From: Aphelocoma coerulescens
Taxonomy: Eukaryota; Chordata; Aves; Passeriformes; Corvidae
Assembly (NCBI RefSeq): GCF_041296385.1
Contig: NC_091019.1
Coordinates: forward strand, 11,918,031-11,982,030
DNA length: 64,000 nucleotides
Reading direction: 5' to 3'
Under the pieces are notes generated by a model, which saw only the letters and a list, made by a program, of their open reading frames with translations, had not been told where the DNA came from and searched no databases. The translations under genes were made by a program, and so were the position numbers. Of this stretch, positions 12,736 through 23,376 are shown piece after piece. Each line of letters begins with the position of its first letter. Position 1 is the stretch's first letter.

Positions 12736-13373
12736 TGATGTGTATCCCCTATCGCTGCCCTACGCCCAGAAATTAATTTTTGTGCCTTTCTATGCCTTTA
12801 AACTGAGCCTGAGAGGGGGGAGGAAAAACTGAGCAAAACTTTTGCAAAGCAGTTTGCAGCTTGTTCAAGGCCACACAGAGATAGAGTGAGAGGGAAGGGA
12901 AGCACCTGGCTTGGTCTTCTTTCCAGCCAGCTTTTCGGCAGTTTTTTTCCCTCAGCTCCTTTTCCTCTGGAGTTGAACTTTTGTTTTTCCCTGGGACTTC
13001 TTTTTTTTTCTTTTTCTCTCTGCTGGACAGTTTCAATATCAGAATACATTGGGAGGACTTTCCACTGAGGCCTTGGCCCTGGAGGTGGGCATACGACCCC
13101 GTCCCAGCTCCAAGGAGAGCAAGAGAGATCTACAGAAGGACTCTGAATTTCCCCCCAGGTTTCTCTCAGCAGAGCAGGAGGTTTTATTATTTAGCATTTT
13201 TTTCCTTTTCCCGTGTGTTTGTTAAATAAATAGTTTTTATCTCTTTCACTTTCCTTCAAGGAAAATTTATTTTTTCCCGAACCTGGTGGGGGAGGGGTGG
13301 TTATAGCGTGCCTTCTCTCAGAGGATATATTTCCAAATTTGGCCAAACTGGAACCGTTCTGGGGTTTATCACA
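12736..13373 (+). mobile_element. Probable solo LTR of an endogenous retrovirus
   Basis: A 638-bp unit starts TGATGTG and ends TATCACA. It is flanked by TTTA on both sides (12732-12735 and 13374-13377), which would be a 4-bp target duplication. A polyadenylation signal AATAAA lies at 13225-13230, followed by a T-rich stretch and a CCCGAACCTGGTGGGGGAGG block typical of an R-U5 region. The upstream portion is GC-moderate with poly-T tracts. No primer-binding site, gag, pol or env follows, so this would be a solo LTR formed by LTR-LTR recombination. From memory it resembles songbird ERV LTRs; family and exact ends were not checked. An alternative left end at 12781 (TGTG..) pairs with CACA at 13370 but lacks a matching flank. 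Confidence 0.7.
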
Positions 13374-13377
13374 TTTA

Positions 13378-16300
13378 GTAAGCAATTAATTTTCAAAATT
13401 CTTAGACTCCAGTTCCAGCCCTTTTACCTTCCTGTGCCTACCAGTTCATGCTTCCATATAGTGAGGCTGTGTGTTTTCCCACTGAAAATGCTCTGAACAG
13501 CAAATGACAGCCTTTCATCTCTCTCACATGGCCATCAGACTGCCGTTTGCTAGTCAAAAAATGACTGCACGTCTCATTTACCACACACATTGAACCTGTG
13601 CCTTTGTATTTTTCTCTCCAGGTTGACTGGAGAAACCACAAGGCAAAGACAAAAGACACAGATGCCTGTACACAAGCAGTGTTTAGCCAAGACGCAAACT
13701 AGTGGCCCTCAGGTTTACGAAGGCAATTCTCCACAATCCAGCAACCATGAAGGCTCCACACGAAAGCTTTAGACAAATTTCTTATACCAAAGTCCAAGAT
13801 CTCAATACCAAGTCAATACCCTCCAGGAAGTGCCTATTCTGTATTTTAAAACAGAGATGTTCATGTTAAAACCATGCACTCCCTGCAAAAAGAAAACTCT
13901 TAGGTGAAAAGATAATGACTGAAGTAAAAATCTGTCCTAGTTGATGTTTGCCAACAGAAAATGACAGTAGGAGGGTATTTCTTGTGCATGCACAGCATGA
14001 TGGCTTGCAATGTCACTTGAACACAGACATCAGCTGGGTAAACAAGTCCAATTCTCTACCCTCTCAGGCAATCACATTCTATAAACCAGTTCATACAGCC
14101 TCCATCATGCTTTTTCCCCCACTAACAATCCCTAGATAGTAGTTTGCCTTGTGTAATATGTAAACTTGAGTATCAAAAACTATCAAACCTTTGACAATTT
14201 ATGCTTTAGTAAGTCGCCTACCAGTACTTGTGATGCTGCCATACACGTGTTGCACTACATCACACCAAGAGAGAGGCTGTAAGGTAATAAACTGAAAGGA
14301 TTTACTTAAATCTTTGGGACCAATGTCACTCTTTTTAATTAATATCATTGACATTTTAATTTCCTAAGTAGCTACCTGTATACACAAACTTCTCAGGAGA
14401 TCATGTTTCTGAAAGTCAGCTTGCACATGCTAGGAGGACAAGGAGCTACCTTGCCATTTTACACATATTTACCGTGAATGGCACAAAATAATTTGGGTCA
14501 TCTACCAGCTAGAATTACTCCATGTAGACTGTTGAAAACATGCTTCCTATGCTGCACATTTAAGACTAAATTGCTGCCAGAATCATACAAGTGAAAGAAA
14601 CTGCCCTGCTCCCTTGTATGAATCCCTGTATAGAAGGTGTGTGAGAGGATGAGAAGGAATCCTAAAGGGCATCACTTGTGTGCAGTTAGAGTGGACTCAC
14701 TTTCTGTAGATTCAAAAAAGTATGAGATGATGCTTGGATTGTTTTTCCCCTGCTTTCCAGCACGCTGGCATATGCTGAGCTTTATTGCTTCTGAAAGCAC
14801 CCTTGCAGCCATTCCATGAGACTTTACCATCTCCCGGTGACGCAGCCCTCACTGCACATCAGCTGCTGTTGGAATCTCTCATGCGTACTTGGGCCTGGCT
14901 TGAGCAATGTTAAATATGGCTAAAATAATGTTGTGCTGATGGCAACGTTATTCACATTACAACTGTGCCCAGAGACCCTGCCAGGCTGAACTAGACACTC
15001 CTGCCTGGCCCTCAGAGCACTCCACACTAATTTACCATGCAGAAGAAACAGAAGAGAAAAAAATGAAGTTACAAAGTCTTGCTTAAAGCTCAAAACACAT
15101 CTTTTGAATTATAGGCCATTACCCTTTACAAAACCTGGTTCTTTCAGCCTGCATGTGCACTGAGCAATGAGACACAACACAGCATAAAGCTGCTTTAAAT
15201 CACGTCTCAAAGATTTCTCCAGTGCCTGAGGGCCCCCGGAGCCATTGTCTTGGTGCTGCATCCACCACTTTTAACTCTCACTGGTTCTCCAGATGAGAAA
15301 AACCTAAGGTGCAACTCATCTCATAGTCCCTCTGTGAACAGAAGTGTGGAGCCTGACAAATCCTCCCTGCTCCCACTTGTTTCAGACCCAAAATGGAAAC
15401 TGGGGTAAACTGAAGGTCCACGCTTGTTTTCTTTTTTCATTCCTCAGGACCTGAGGAAGGTAAACCACTTCCAAAGGGGTAAAACCATTCACTCAATTCT
15501 ATTGTGTGACATCTCATCCACAGTTCTGTTTCTAAGGGCAACAAAATCCCATGATGGAAAAAATGAATGAGTACTCCCATCCCATTCATCCCACTGGACA
15601 CAGAGGCTGACAGAAACAAATGCAAAGTAAATTGCCTATATATTATAAGACAAAGCTGAATCCCACAACAAACAAGCATTAAATCTGCTTCCTTGCTTCC
15701 TCAACCCCAGAACCTCTGAGAAAGAAATAACAAAAAAAATTTAAAGGCATGCTGAATTACAGCCTATTCAGAGGCCTACTGTGCAAGGGTCGACCACATC
15801 AATAAATATGATGAAACCTACCCAGAAAATATGTTTTTTCTCTCTTTTCAAAATGGGCTGAGGTAAATGAGAGTATTTGAACTCGTTCCAAGCTAAAATG
15901 GCCTGTCTCAGCAGTTCCTTCAGAAATGTCTTGCTTTTGTCTACCACCTTCACCTGTAGCAGAGCTGCCCTCCTCCTCACATGTGTTTGCAAAGGAAATG
16001 AGGCGTGTTACTGTGGTTAAAAAATGACACAATTCTGCAACAATATCATAACCCCTGATTCAAGCCATATTTTTGAGGAATTGCTGCTTCCTCCACCACA
16101 CAGCACGCTGCTCAATATCGTGTGCTGCATGTACAGGTCAGTGCTGCCATCTCAAACTCAGAATATTTACTGTGCTTTTATGTCCCACTTCAACTGTGTC
16201 TTCAACTCTCCACTCATTCACTTCTCAGCATCTGAATAGGCAAACACACCACAGTTCTTCTGGATCATCACTTAAGTCTCCAATTCACCGACTAGCTCCT

Positions 16301-19300
16301 CCTGCTGATTTACAGGTTTAAACCTCTGCAACTACCACTGGGTTTGCAATTTCTAAAGCAATCTAATATCAAAGGGAGTCATTACATGAAAAAACTGCCT
16401 CCTACAAACAAAACCCAAGGTTATTCAAAGGCACATAAATACAAACTCACTCCTGGAGGAGGTAGAAAATTAATTTCTGATACATGCATAGTTTACCTAA
16501 GCTGCAGGATGACAATTTACACTTGTACAAGGTTGGACATCCACCCATTATTGCTGTTGCTTCCACTCTCTGATAATTTCTTCCTCAGCTTGTGCTGCTG
16601 GTATCCATGGCAGCTGTGCATCCCACCGGGGGCCTGCCAAAAACACCCTCCAAGAGGGGACACACAGAAAGTACACACAGCGGGCAGAGGAAAGAAATAA
16701 CACAGGGTTTGGAAGGAAAAAGGGTTGCACTTTGATATTTAATCAGAAAAAGCATGTTAATTAGAGATTACCAACAGTGAAATAGGTCAGAATACATAGA
16801 TATAAGTGATAATTAATGTATCACTAAAATAAATGCTAGAAGCCAAAACCAAAGCAACCCCCCGAACAAAAATTCTGTCAATAATGACTACATAGTGAAT
16901 CCTGCATACCTTTTATGCATTCTCCTCATGTACAGGCAATTGCATCATTAAGAGCCTGTCCAAAGGACATTTCACCACTGGTACCCAGAGGGTAGTGGAG
17001 AAGAGAGAAAATCCCAGTGTTTTTTCCAGGGACTCCTTCCTTAATTCTAGCCACTACCAGCTTTCCCTGGACATTATTCAGTCATACAGAGGGAACACAA
17101 AATTTTGCAAAAATGTCACATCAAGATTCTGCCTGTGAAGACAATTATTTAAAAGTCAGTATCTCATGTGGCAGGACCAAAGTGACACGGGGCTCAGGGC
17201 TGCCTGGGAGCACAGGGGCAAAGCCAGACTTCAAGCATCACAAGTTTGAGGATTTGTTAAGGCTAGGAAAATTCTGGTATGTACAACCAAAACATTCACC
17301 AAAGCATGTAAATCTCCCAGAGGCATTTCTAGTACAAACCAGAGCAAGGCATCCCTCAGTGCTGCACCACCTGAACACCTGCACTATTTCTGTTAAAGGA
17401 TAAAAATGTTTCCCCAAAATTTTATCATTTAACCCAAATACTATTCTCCTGAACTTCCTCTTGCAGTAAAATGTCATGGAAGATGTGAAAATAAATGTCT
17501 GACAAAACAGCCACATAAAAAGAGGCCATTTCAAACCCTGACTAGTTCACAGAAAGAGATTTATTGATTACAGTATATAATTGCTCAAGGCCTAAAACAA
17601 TGCCTTATTGGGCTATTTCTTCCAGACATTTATTTTTAAAGCTTCCACTAAGAATAAACTGCAACAGGAAACTCCAAGTTCTGTATTTCATGTATTAGGT
17701 AACTGAAGAGTATTCAATCAACAAAACCCTTAAAAATCACCGAAAACTTGTCACTAACCATGAACTTTTGAGAAAATAAAACTGGGTACAGCAATTACTG
17801 TTGCCACTACTAAGATGTAAATCAGGAATTTCATGGAGAGGATTAATAACAAAACAAAGCCAACATGTTATCAAGATGTTTGAGGGAGTGAATTTCTCTC
17901 CACTGTATTATTTCTATTAATAAACAAGACAAGAGAGAAAAATACACTGTTTGAGAAATTATCCTGATCAGCAGCTACATTTAAACTGTGAAGAAAAATA
18001 CCCTTGCAGTACTTCTCATGAATGCCAATTAATTTTCTGTAGCAAATCTCAACAAATCTATGGCATCCAGGAGCAGCTTGAACCTTTTGAGCTGAGGCAG
18101 ACTGCAAATCCTTGCCAAATTCTTGTTCTGGAAACCACCACATCTACCCAGGGGTGAGACCTAGTGCAGTCCCAAGGTCGAGGAGTCCTTGAATCATGAT
18201 CTTCCTTCCAAGGTGCTCATTAGAAAATGCTAATCCTTTTTATGGGGAGGCAGCAAAATTAAAGAACCATTACTTTGCTGCTTCCAACAGCTTTACTACT
18301 AATTTTTGCATTCCCTTTTCTCCTATTTCATTTTTATCTGTTTTGAATTGCCCATGATTAAAGCAGTAAGATTAAAAAACCCCAAAAACTTACTTGAGCT
18401 ACAGAAAACAAAAGAAAAAAATTCCCACAGGTCAAAGAAACAAGTTAAAAAAACAACAAAAAATGACAAAACCCTTGCTTGAGAGGAAAATGTGTAGAAC
18501 TTTTTACTCCTGCTGGTAACTCATGGACTACAGTAGTGATTTGCCATTAATTATCCATTAATAACAGAACTTTTTCATAATCTCAAATGGGATGGGTGGT
18601 TTAACTTGGGAAAAGCCCTTTGGGAACAGTACCTTATCAACAGAAAGTTTGGGTTTGCGATTTATAATCTATTAAACTAAGGCCAGCATTTTCTGCCCTC
18701 AAAATAAGAGAAAATAGGTTTTCTTCCCTGTTATTTCAGATTCTGAAATTGTATAGCGCTTCTTTTATCTAAAGCTCTCCCTTCAATATTTGAATGGGCA
18801 GGGCTTTGGCCTGGTTGGAGTATAAACCAATCAATAGCAATGTTCCTGCACCTTAGCTAGAAGAGAAGAAATTCCACAGTGAGGTCTCTAGGGAAACCAG
18901 TCTAAAACAAATTTAAAAGCCATCAGGGCTGAACGTGCAAGCCAAAAATTAACTTTTCTATGAGCTTTTCTGACACTGAAATGTTCAAAAAGTGCCAACA
19001 GATAAGAATATGTGGAAACAAACTTATTTCAAATTCAAATATTTGAACAAAGCACTGCATTTTATGTGGGTTTTTCCTACATGCTTTTGCACCCCAAGAA
19101 GTTCAAGCCTCCTAGGAAATTGTTATGTGTTAAATCCATAGAAAAATGGGGCTTACACTCAACTCTCTCATTCAAAAGGAAAAATGGTATAAGTCTAAGC
19201 CTTACATTTCAAAACTTCTAGCCTTTCTCTTGAAGCTGGAGGACAGCTGAGAACACCTCCTAAGGCCTCACAGGAGGAAAACCACTTCAGGCTGAGAGTG

Positions 19301-22016
19301 TGTTTGGGAAGCTGCTCCTGACTCCTCCTCGAGCTGCTCCCCAGCTCCTCTCAGTCACATGCATCTGCTGTGTGAGCTCTCTGCTCACCTTCCTCAACAG
19401 CACGGCTAAGCCAATAAAAGATGTTTCCCAGCAGCCCTCCTTCCTCTCACTGCAACAGAACAGGAGCTCCTTGGGATGTTCTCAATGGTCCTGAAAAACT
19501 CTGGAAACTCATGAGCTGTGGCTATGACAAATCCTGAAGGCCAGCTGCTGTGGTTGACTTTGAGTATTTATCTTGCACCATTTCCTAAGCCTGGGCTTCC
19601 ATTTCTGCTTTTTTCTGCCTGCAGGAACAGCAAAGTCATTCGCAGATCTTTAGGAAGCTTAATCAATTAAACTTGTGTAATTCATGTCTTTAGAACACCT
19701 CAAGATTTTTAAACAACAAACAGTGTAGAGCTGAATTGATAGGTTAAGTTATTTAGATTATATTTGAAGAGAAGACATGTGAAGGTATTAAATAAACAAC
19801 ACCACAATTTAATACTAAAAAGCAGCACAGTTAGAGTTATTGCAGCCTGAGGTAACAGATAAACAATCAGTATTTCACCCAAACAGATACAGTGTAGTAG
19901 AATTAATGAAATCACAATACCCAATGCTGTTCTTTGGAGAGAACTTTATTGCTAGGAAAAGCTCTTTTTTACACAAGCACTGCCTCGTCTATAAAGTTAG
20001 CACAAACGCCCTGCTCAAATACATAACCAATTACTTTAATCAGATACTCCATCAAACCACCCCCTCAGCCATGTACGTTATACCCAGACAGCACTGATAA
20101 GTGCTCATCACAAAATGCTAATTGCATTCCATTAAAAATACTCAAGCAGCCTATATGATTTCACATATTGCATGCTATTTCTCTCTAATTGGTCCAAAAG
20201 GAATATTTGCCTTTACCTTTGGTTTCCATGTGAACTTCAAAATTGTTCTGGAACTTGACAAAGACAAACACTTTGATGTTTCTTTGCATTAGGAAAATCT
20301 TTACCCAATAAATTACAATTATGTAAATATTAGCCCCTCTGGGGTATAAGTTCCTCTTTGAGGCATAAGATGATTAGAGCAGAAAAATTATTAGATTTGT
20401 CCATGACCACGCTATACTTCCCTTCCTCAGGAAATTCTGTTATCAAAGACTTTAATCCTATTCCCACCAAAGCAAGTAAATTTGGCCACAGAGCTAAATG
20501 GAAAAAGAATTCATTTCACCCATTCGGACAGTCCCCTAAAAGCCTGGATGATAGTAACATCCCTGGCATGAATATTTAGTTCCAGTTTTTAGCACTGTGC
20601 TTTCACAGTCCTGAATGATGTTACTCACTTCCTTTCTACTGATGTGAAATCTCAAGCTTTCCTGAAAAACTGCAAAATGCTGCTAAGCACAGCTGGCAGC
20701 TGGACAGGCAGCGTGTAACAATCACATCTCCTGGGAGGTGCAGGGGGATTGCCTGGTGCAGGGGCAGCACACAACGCTGCTTTTGACATCAGTGCTCAGT
20801 GGGTGATGGACTGATCTGACGCCTGCAGGGCTCCTGCACCGATTACAGGATCCGTGCGAGACGGGCACCTGCGGCTGAGGAAGGATGGAATGCACACGGA
20901 GGAAAACAGGTTGGTTTCTGCAACCCTGGTTCCATCACCGAGTCCCTTCTGTCCCCTTTGCAAAAGGCACAGTTTGTACTCTGCTCCTGGAGGCTTGATA
21001 TTAAGCCTAAGAGTCTGTTTAGTCTCTTTAGCAGTTTTCTCTGTTCCATCCTTTGCTCGTGTGATTATAAAAGGCTCCAACAGAGCTTCACCTCCTTTCC
21101 CTCGGAGCAGACCAGCTGGTTTGTGATTTGCTGGAGCTGTTTCCCTATGGGTTTTCTCCTTGTTGAAGACCATAAAACAGTCAGTCTCAAGGAATGCAAA
21201 GGAAGACAGTGCCTCTTACCAGCAAGCACAGTGGATTTGAGCCTGTTTGTAGACATACCAGGCTCCAGTGATGGAAGAAGGAAACATGATCCGAAATTTA
21301 AGGATTTATCTCTAAAACCTGAGGCCAGAGAATACAGCCTCCTGAATAATTTACACATGAATGTTCTGAAACACATTTAGGAGAATGAATTAGGGTGACG
21401 ATCAGTGTGGAATTTTTAAGAAAGCTTTTTCCTTTATTCATAGAATGAAATGGAAAGTGAATGGTGTTACATGTTCCTATTATAATACAGAGCATATACC
21501 CACTTTGCCAAAGGGTTTGGGTAACTTAAGTGTCGAGCACAGAAACAGGACAACATGCCGGATTCCAAACATGTTGAGAAGCTTTTGAACCATTTTCCAG
21601 GAGGGAAACTATGATTCCATAAGTTTGAAGTCTTGTCGCCTGCTTTCAGCCCATAACACCTGTTTAACATACTATTTATACATACATGCCTGCTTGAAAA
21701 TAACATATTTCTTTTGAAGCACAATAATAATTATCTAGAACTTTGGGCAGTGCTGGTGGGCCTAGAAACATCATGAAGCGTTATGGGAGTATTTGATGTT
21801 CACACCATCAGGTGGAGGCTCTTGCCAGCCTAGCTGTGGAACACAAGTTTCACTTGTACAGCTATTACATCTATATTATGTTACACACACACTAATATAG
21901 GTATATCTGTGTTTATTATGCTACACACAGATTAATCTTGTTTCCCCCCCACCCCAATGCTGTAGGTTTTTTGTACACAGAATTGCTACTTATGAAGGTA
22001 ATTAGAGTTCACCTAT
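13378..22016. other. Non-coding sequence, no gene seen
   Basis: Open frames stay at or below 140 codons and show no recognisable domain or signature. The region around 20.80-21.38 kb has overlapping frames of 90-140 codons on both strands in moderately GC-rich sequence. None reads like a known protein, and I treat them as chance. A pair of similar 22-bp segments lies at 21875 and 21915. Intervals at about 14820-14960 and 18700-18860 are complex and repeat-free and could be conserved elements. No RNA gene was recognised. Confidence 0.55.
21875..21936. repeat. Imperfect 22-bp direct repeat pair, 40 bp apart
   Basis: ATTATG(T)TACACACACACTAAT at 21875-21896 recurs as ATTATGCTACACACAGATTAAT at 21915-21936 with three differences. 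It is a small local duplication within CA/TA-rich sequence, just upstream of the large solo LTR. Confidence 0.75.
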
Positions 22017-22418
22017 ACTCTGTCGCAGGCTGGGTTTGTAACCGGGTAGAAACACCAATTTAGTGTAGTGGTTTGGTCTAAAATACTCATTACTGTTTAT
22101 CTTCTGTGAGATAATAATTAGGAGAAATGCAAAGCAGGCACCAACTTGAAAGAATATAAAGAAGTTTATTAACAGACCTAAAAGAAGAAAAGAAAAAAAA
22201 AAAAATTATACCACCTTCAAAACTCTCCTCCTCCCCCCACTTTCCTCCCTTCTCCCACTGACAATGTAAAAAGACAACCCTTAAGATGTTCAGTCTGTTT
22301 ACCACTTCCATAGTAACCTTGTTCAGTCCATGTAGAAAGAGAAGTCTCTTCTTGCTCCTGCTATGAAAACATGATCACAACGAGACAGCCACCCACTTCC
22401 AAATATTGTTCAGTCCAT

Positions 22419-22700
22419 TCAGGAAGAGGAGTCTCTCTGCTCGCGATGTGAGTCCCTTCCCCTGACTTGCAGCTTTTCCCGCAACTGCTTTCGAGGGTCC
22501 ACTCTTGAAGGTTTTTGGGGTACAATTTTAAGGTTGAGCCATTCAGAAACAAAGAAAGAGAGGCCCTTCTCCTTCCCTGGGAGCAAAGGGTTTTCCTCAT
22601 CTTCATCTTTAGGACTATCTCTGGGAGCATCTCTAGGAATTGAGGTTTTTCTCCTTTCCCATTTGGAGCAAAAAGTCCTCATCTGGTTCATCTGGTCCAT
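22419..22700 (-). other. Charged 93-codon open frame inside the LTR
   Basis: An uninterrupted ATG-started frame of 93 codons lies within the U3-like part of the minus-strand LTR. The product would be rich in Lys, Arg, Glu and Asp: a DEDEE-type acidic patch follows a PRDAPRDSPKD stretch, and the C-terminus is Arg/Ser-rich. A second frame of 89 codons overlaps it (22361-22630). I recognise no domain. It may be chance, since the LTR is purine-rich on this strand, or a remnant of captured or internal sequence. There is no evidence it is translated. Confidence 0.25.
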
Positions 22701-23180
22701 CTCTCCCTGTCCAAACTTCCCATGAAATTACAGCTGCGTCAGCATCTGCCTATCTCAGCGCAGGTGCTTTTGCTTACGGGTTGAACACTCCACCCCCCAT
22801 ATCTTCATGAAATTACAACGGGATACTCTGATGTATCATAGCTTCACAACAGACTTTCAGCTTTAAGCATCTCCTCTTTCTCTTCCCTCAGGGTTTCAGC
22901 TCTTCACAGCAATAAAAGGGTTAATCTCACCTCAGCCTTGCAGCTTTGCAGCTGGAATGTTGAATGTTTCTTATCACAGTGGAGAGAGGGGGGGTTCCGA
23001 GCTGCCCTGGCCACCCACGGCAAGGCAGTGGGGGGGTGGTTCCATGGCTGGAACAGGCCCATGGCTCCAGGATGGCCGTAGCCCGGCCTGGCCTGGCCCA
23101 AGCAGGGCCTGGCCGGGCCCACTGGCCCCCACACAGGGCCTGCAGCCACCTGTGCCAGAGCAGGAAATGAGAGAGAGCTT

Positions 23181-23199
23181 GGGGGGGGGGGGGGGGGGG
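23181..23199. repeat. Poly-G run, 19 bases
   Basis: Nineteen consecutive G lie on the + strand inside the solo LTR. The tract could form a quadruplex and is prone to length error in sequencing, so the true length is uncertain. Confidence 0.9.
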
Positions 23200-23376
23200 A
23201 GTTTGTCTATTCTTAAGTGTGGATCACAGAGGCGGTCACAACTTTAAGTGGCTTAAAGAATTGTCCATATTCAAACTGGCCAGCTGATAGGTTCTATCAG
23301 GTCCCAGAGGAAGCTGTAAGCACCCCTTAGCAAGGACATCCCTTCCGGGACTATGCTTGCTAACCTATGACAACTC

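Larger units (their letters stand above)
22021..23372 (-). mobile_element. Solo LTR of an endogenous retrovirus, 1352 bp
   Basis: On the minus strand the unit begins TGTCATAGG and ends CCTGCGACA, giving imperfect inverted termini with TG..CA ends. It is flanked by ACTC on both sides (22017-22020 and 23373-23376), a 4-bp target duplication. On the minus strand a TATAAT-like box (about 22207-22212) lies about 40 bp upstream of the polyadenylation signal AATAAA (22165-22170). About 140 bp of R/U5-like sequence follows the signal. A 19-G run (23181-23199) and a GGCC-rich patch (about 23065-23135) lie in the U3-like part. No primer-binding site or retroviral coding sequence lies on either side, so it is a solo LTR. 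It resembles long songbird ERV LTRs from memory; the 4-bp duplication would suit a gamma/ERV1-type integrase. Confidence 0.85.

Noticed and set aside
12771..13393. AATTAATTTT at 12771-12780 and 13384-13393 as a 10-bp target duplication
   Set aside because: AT-rich chance match; the right copy is not placed directly after a CA terminus, and the left copy seems to lie inside the LTR.
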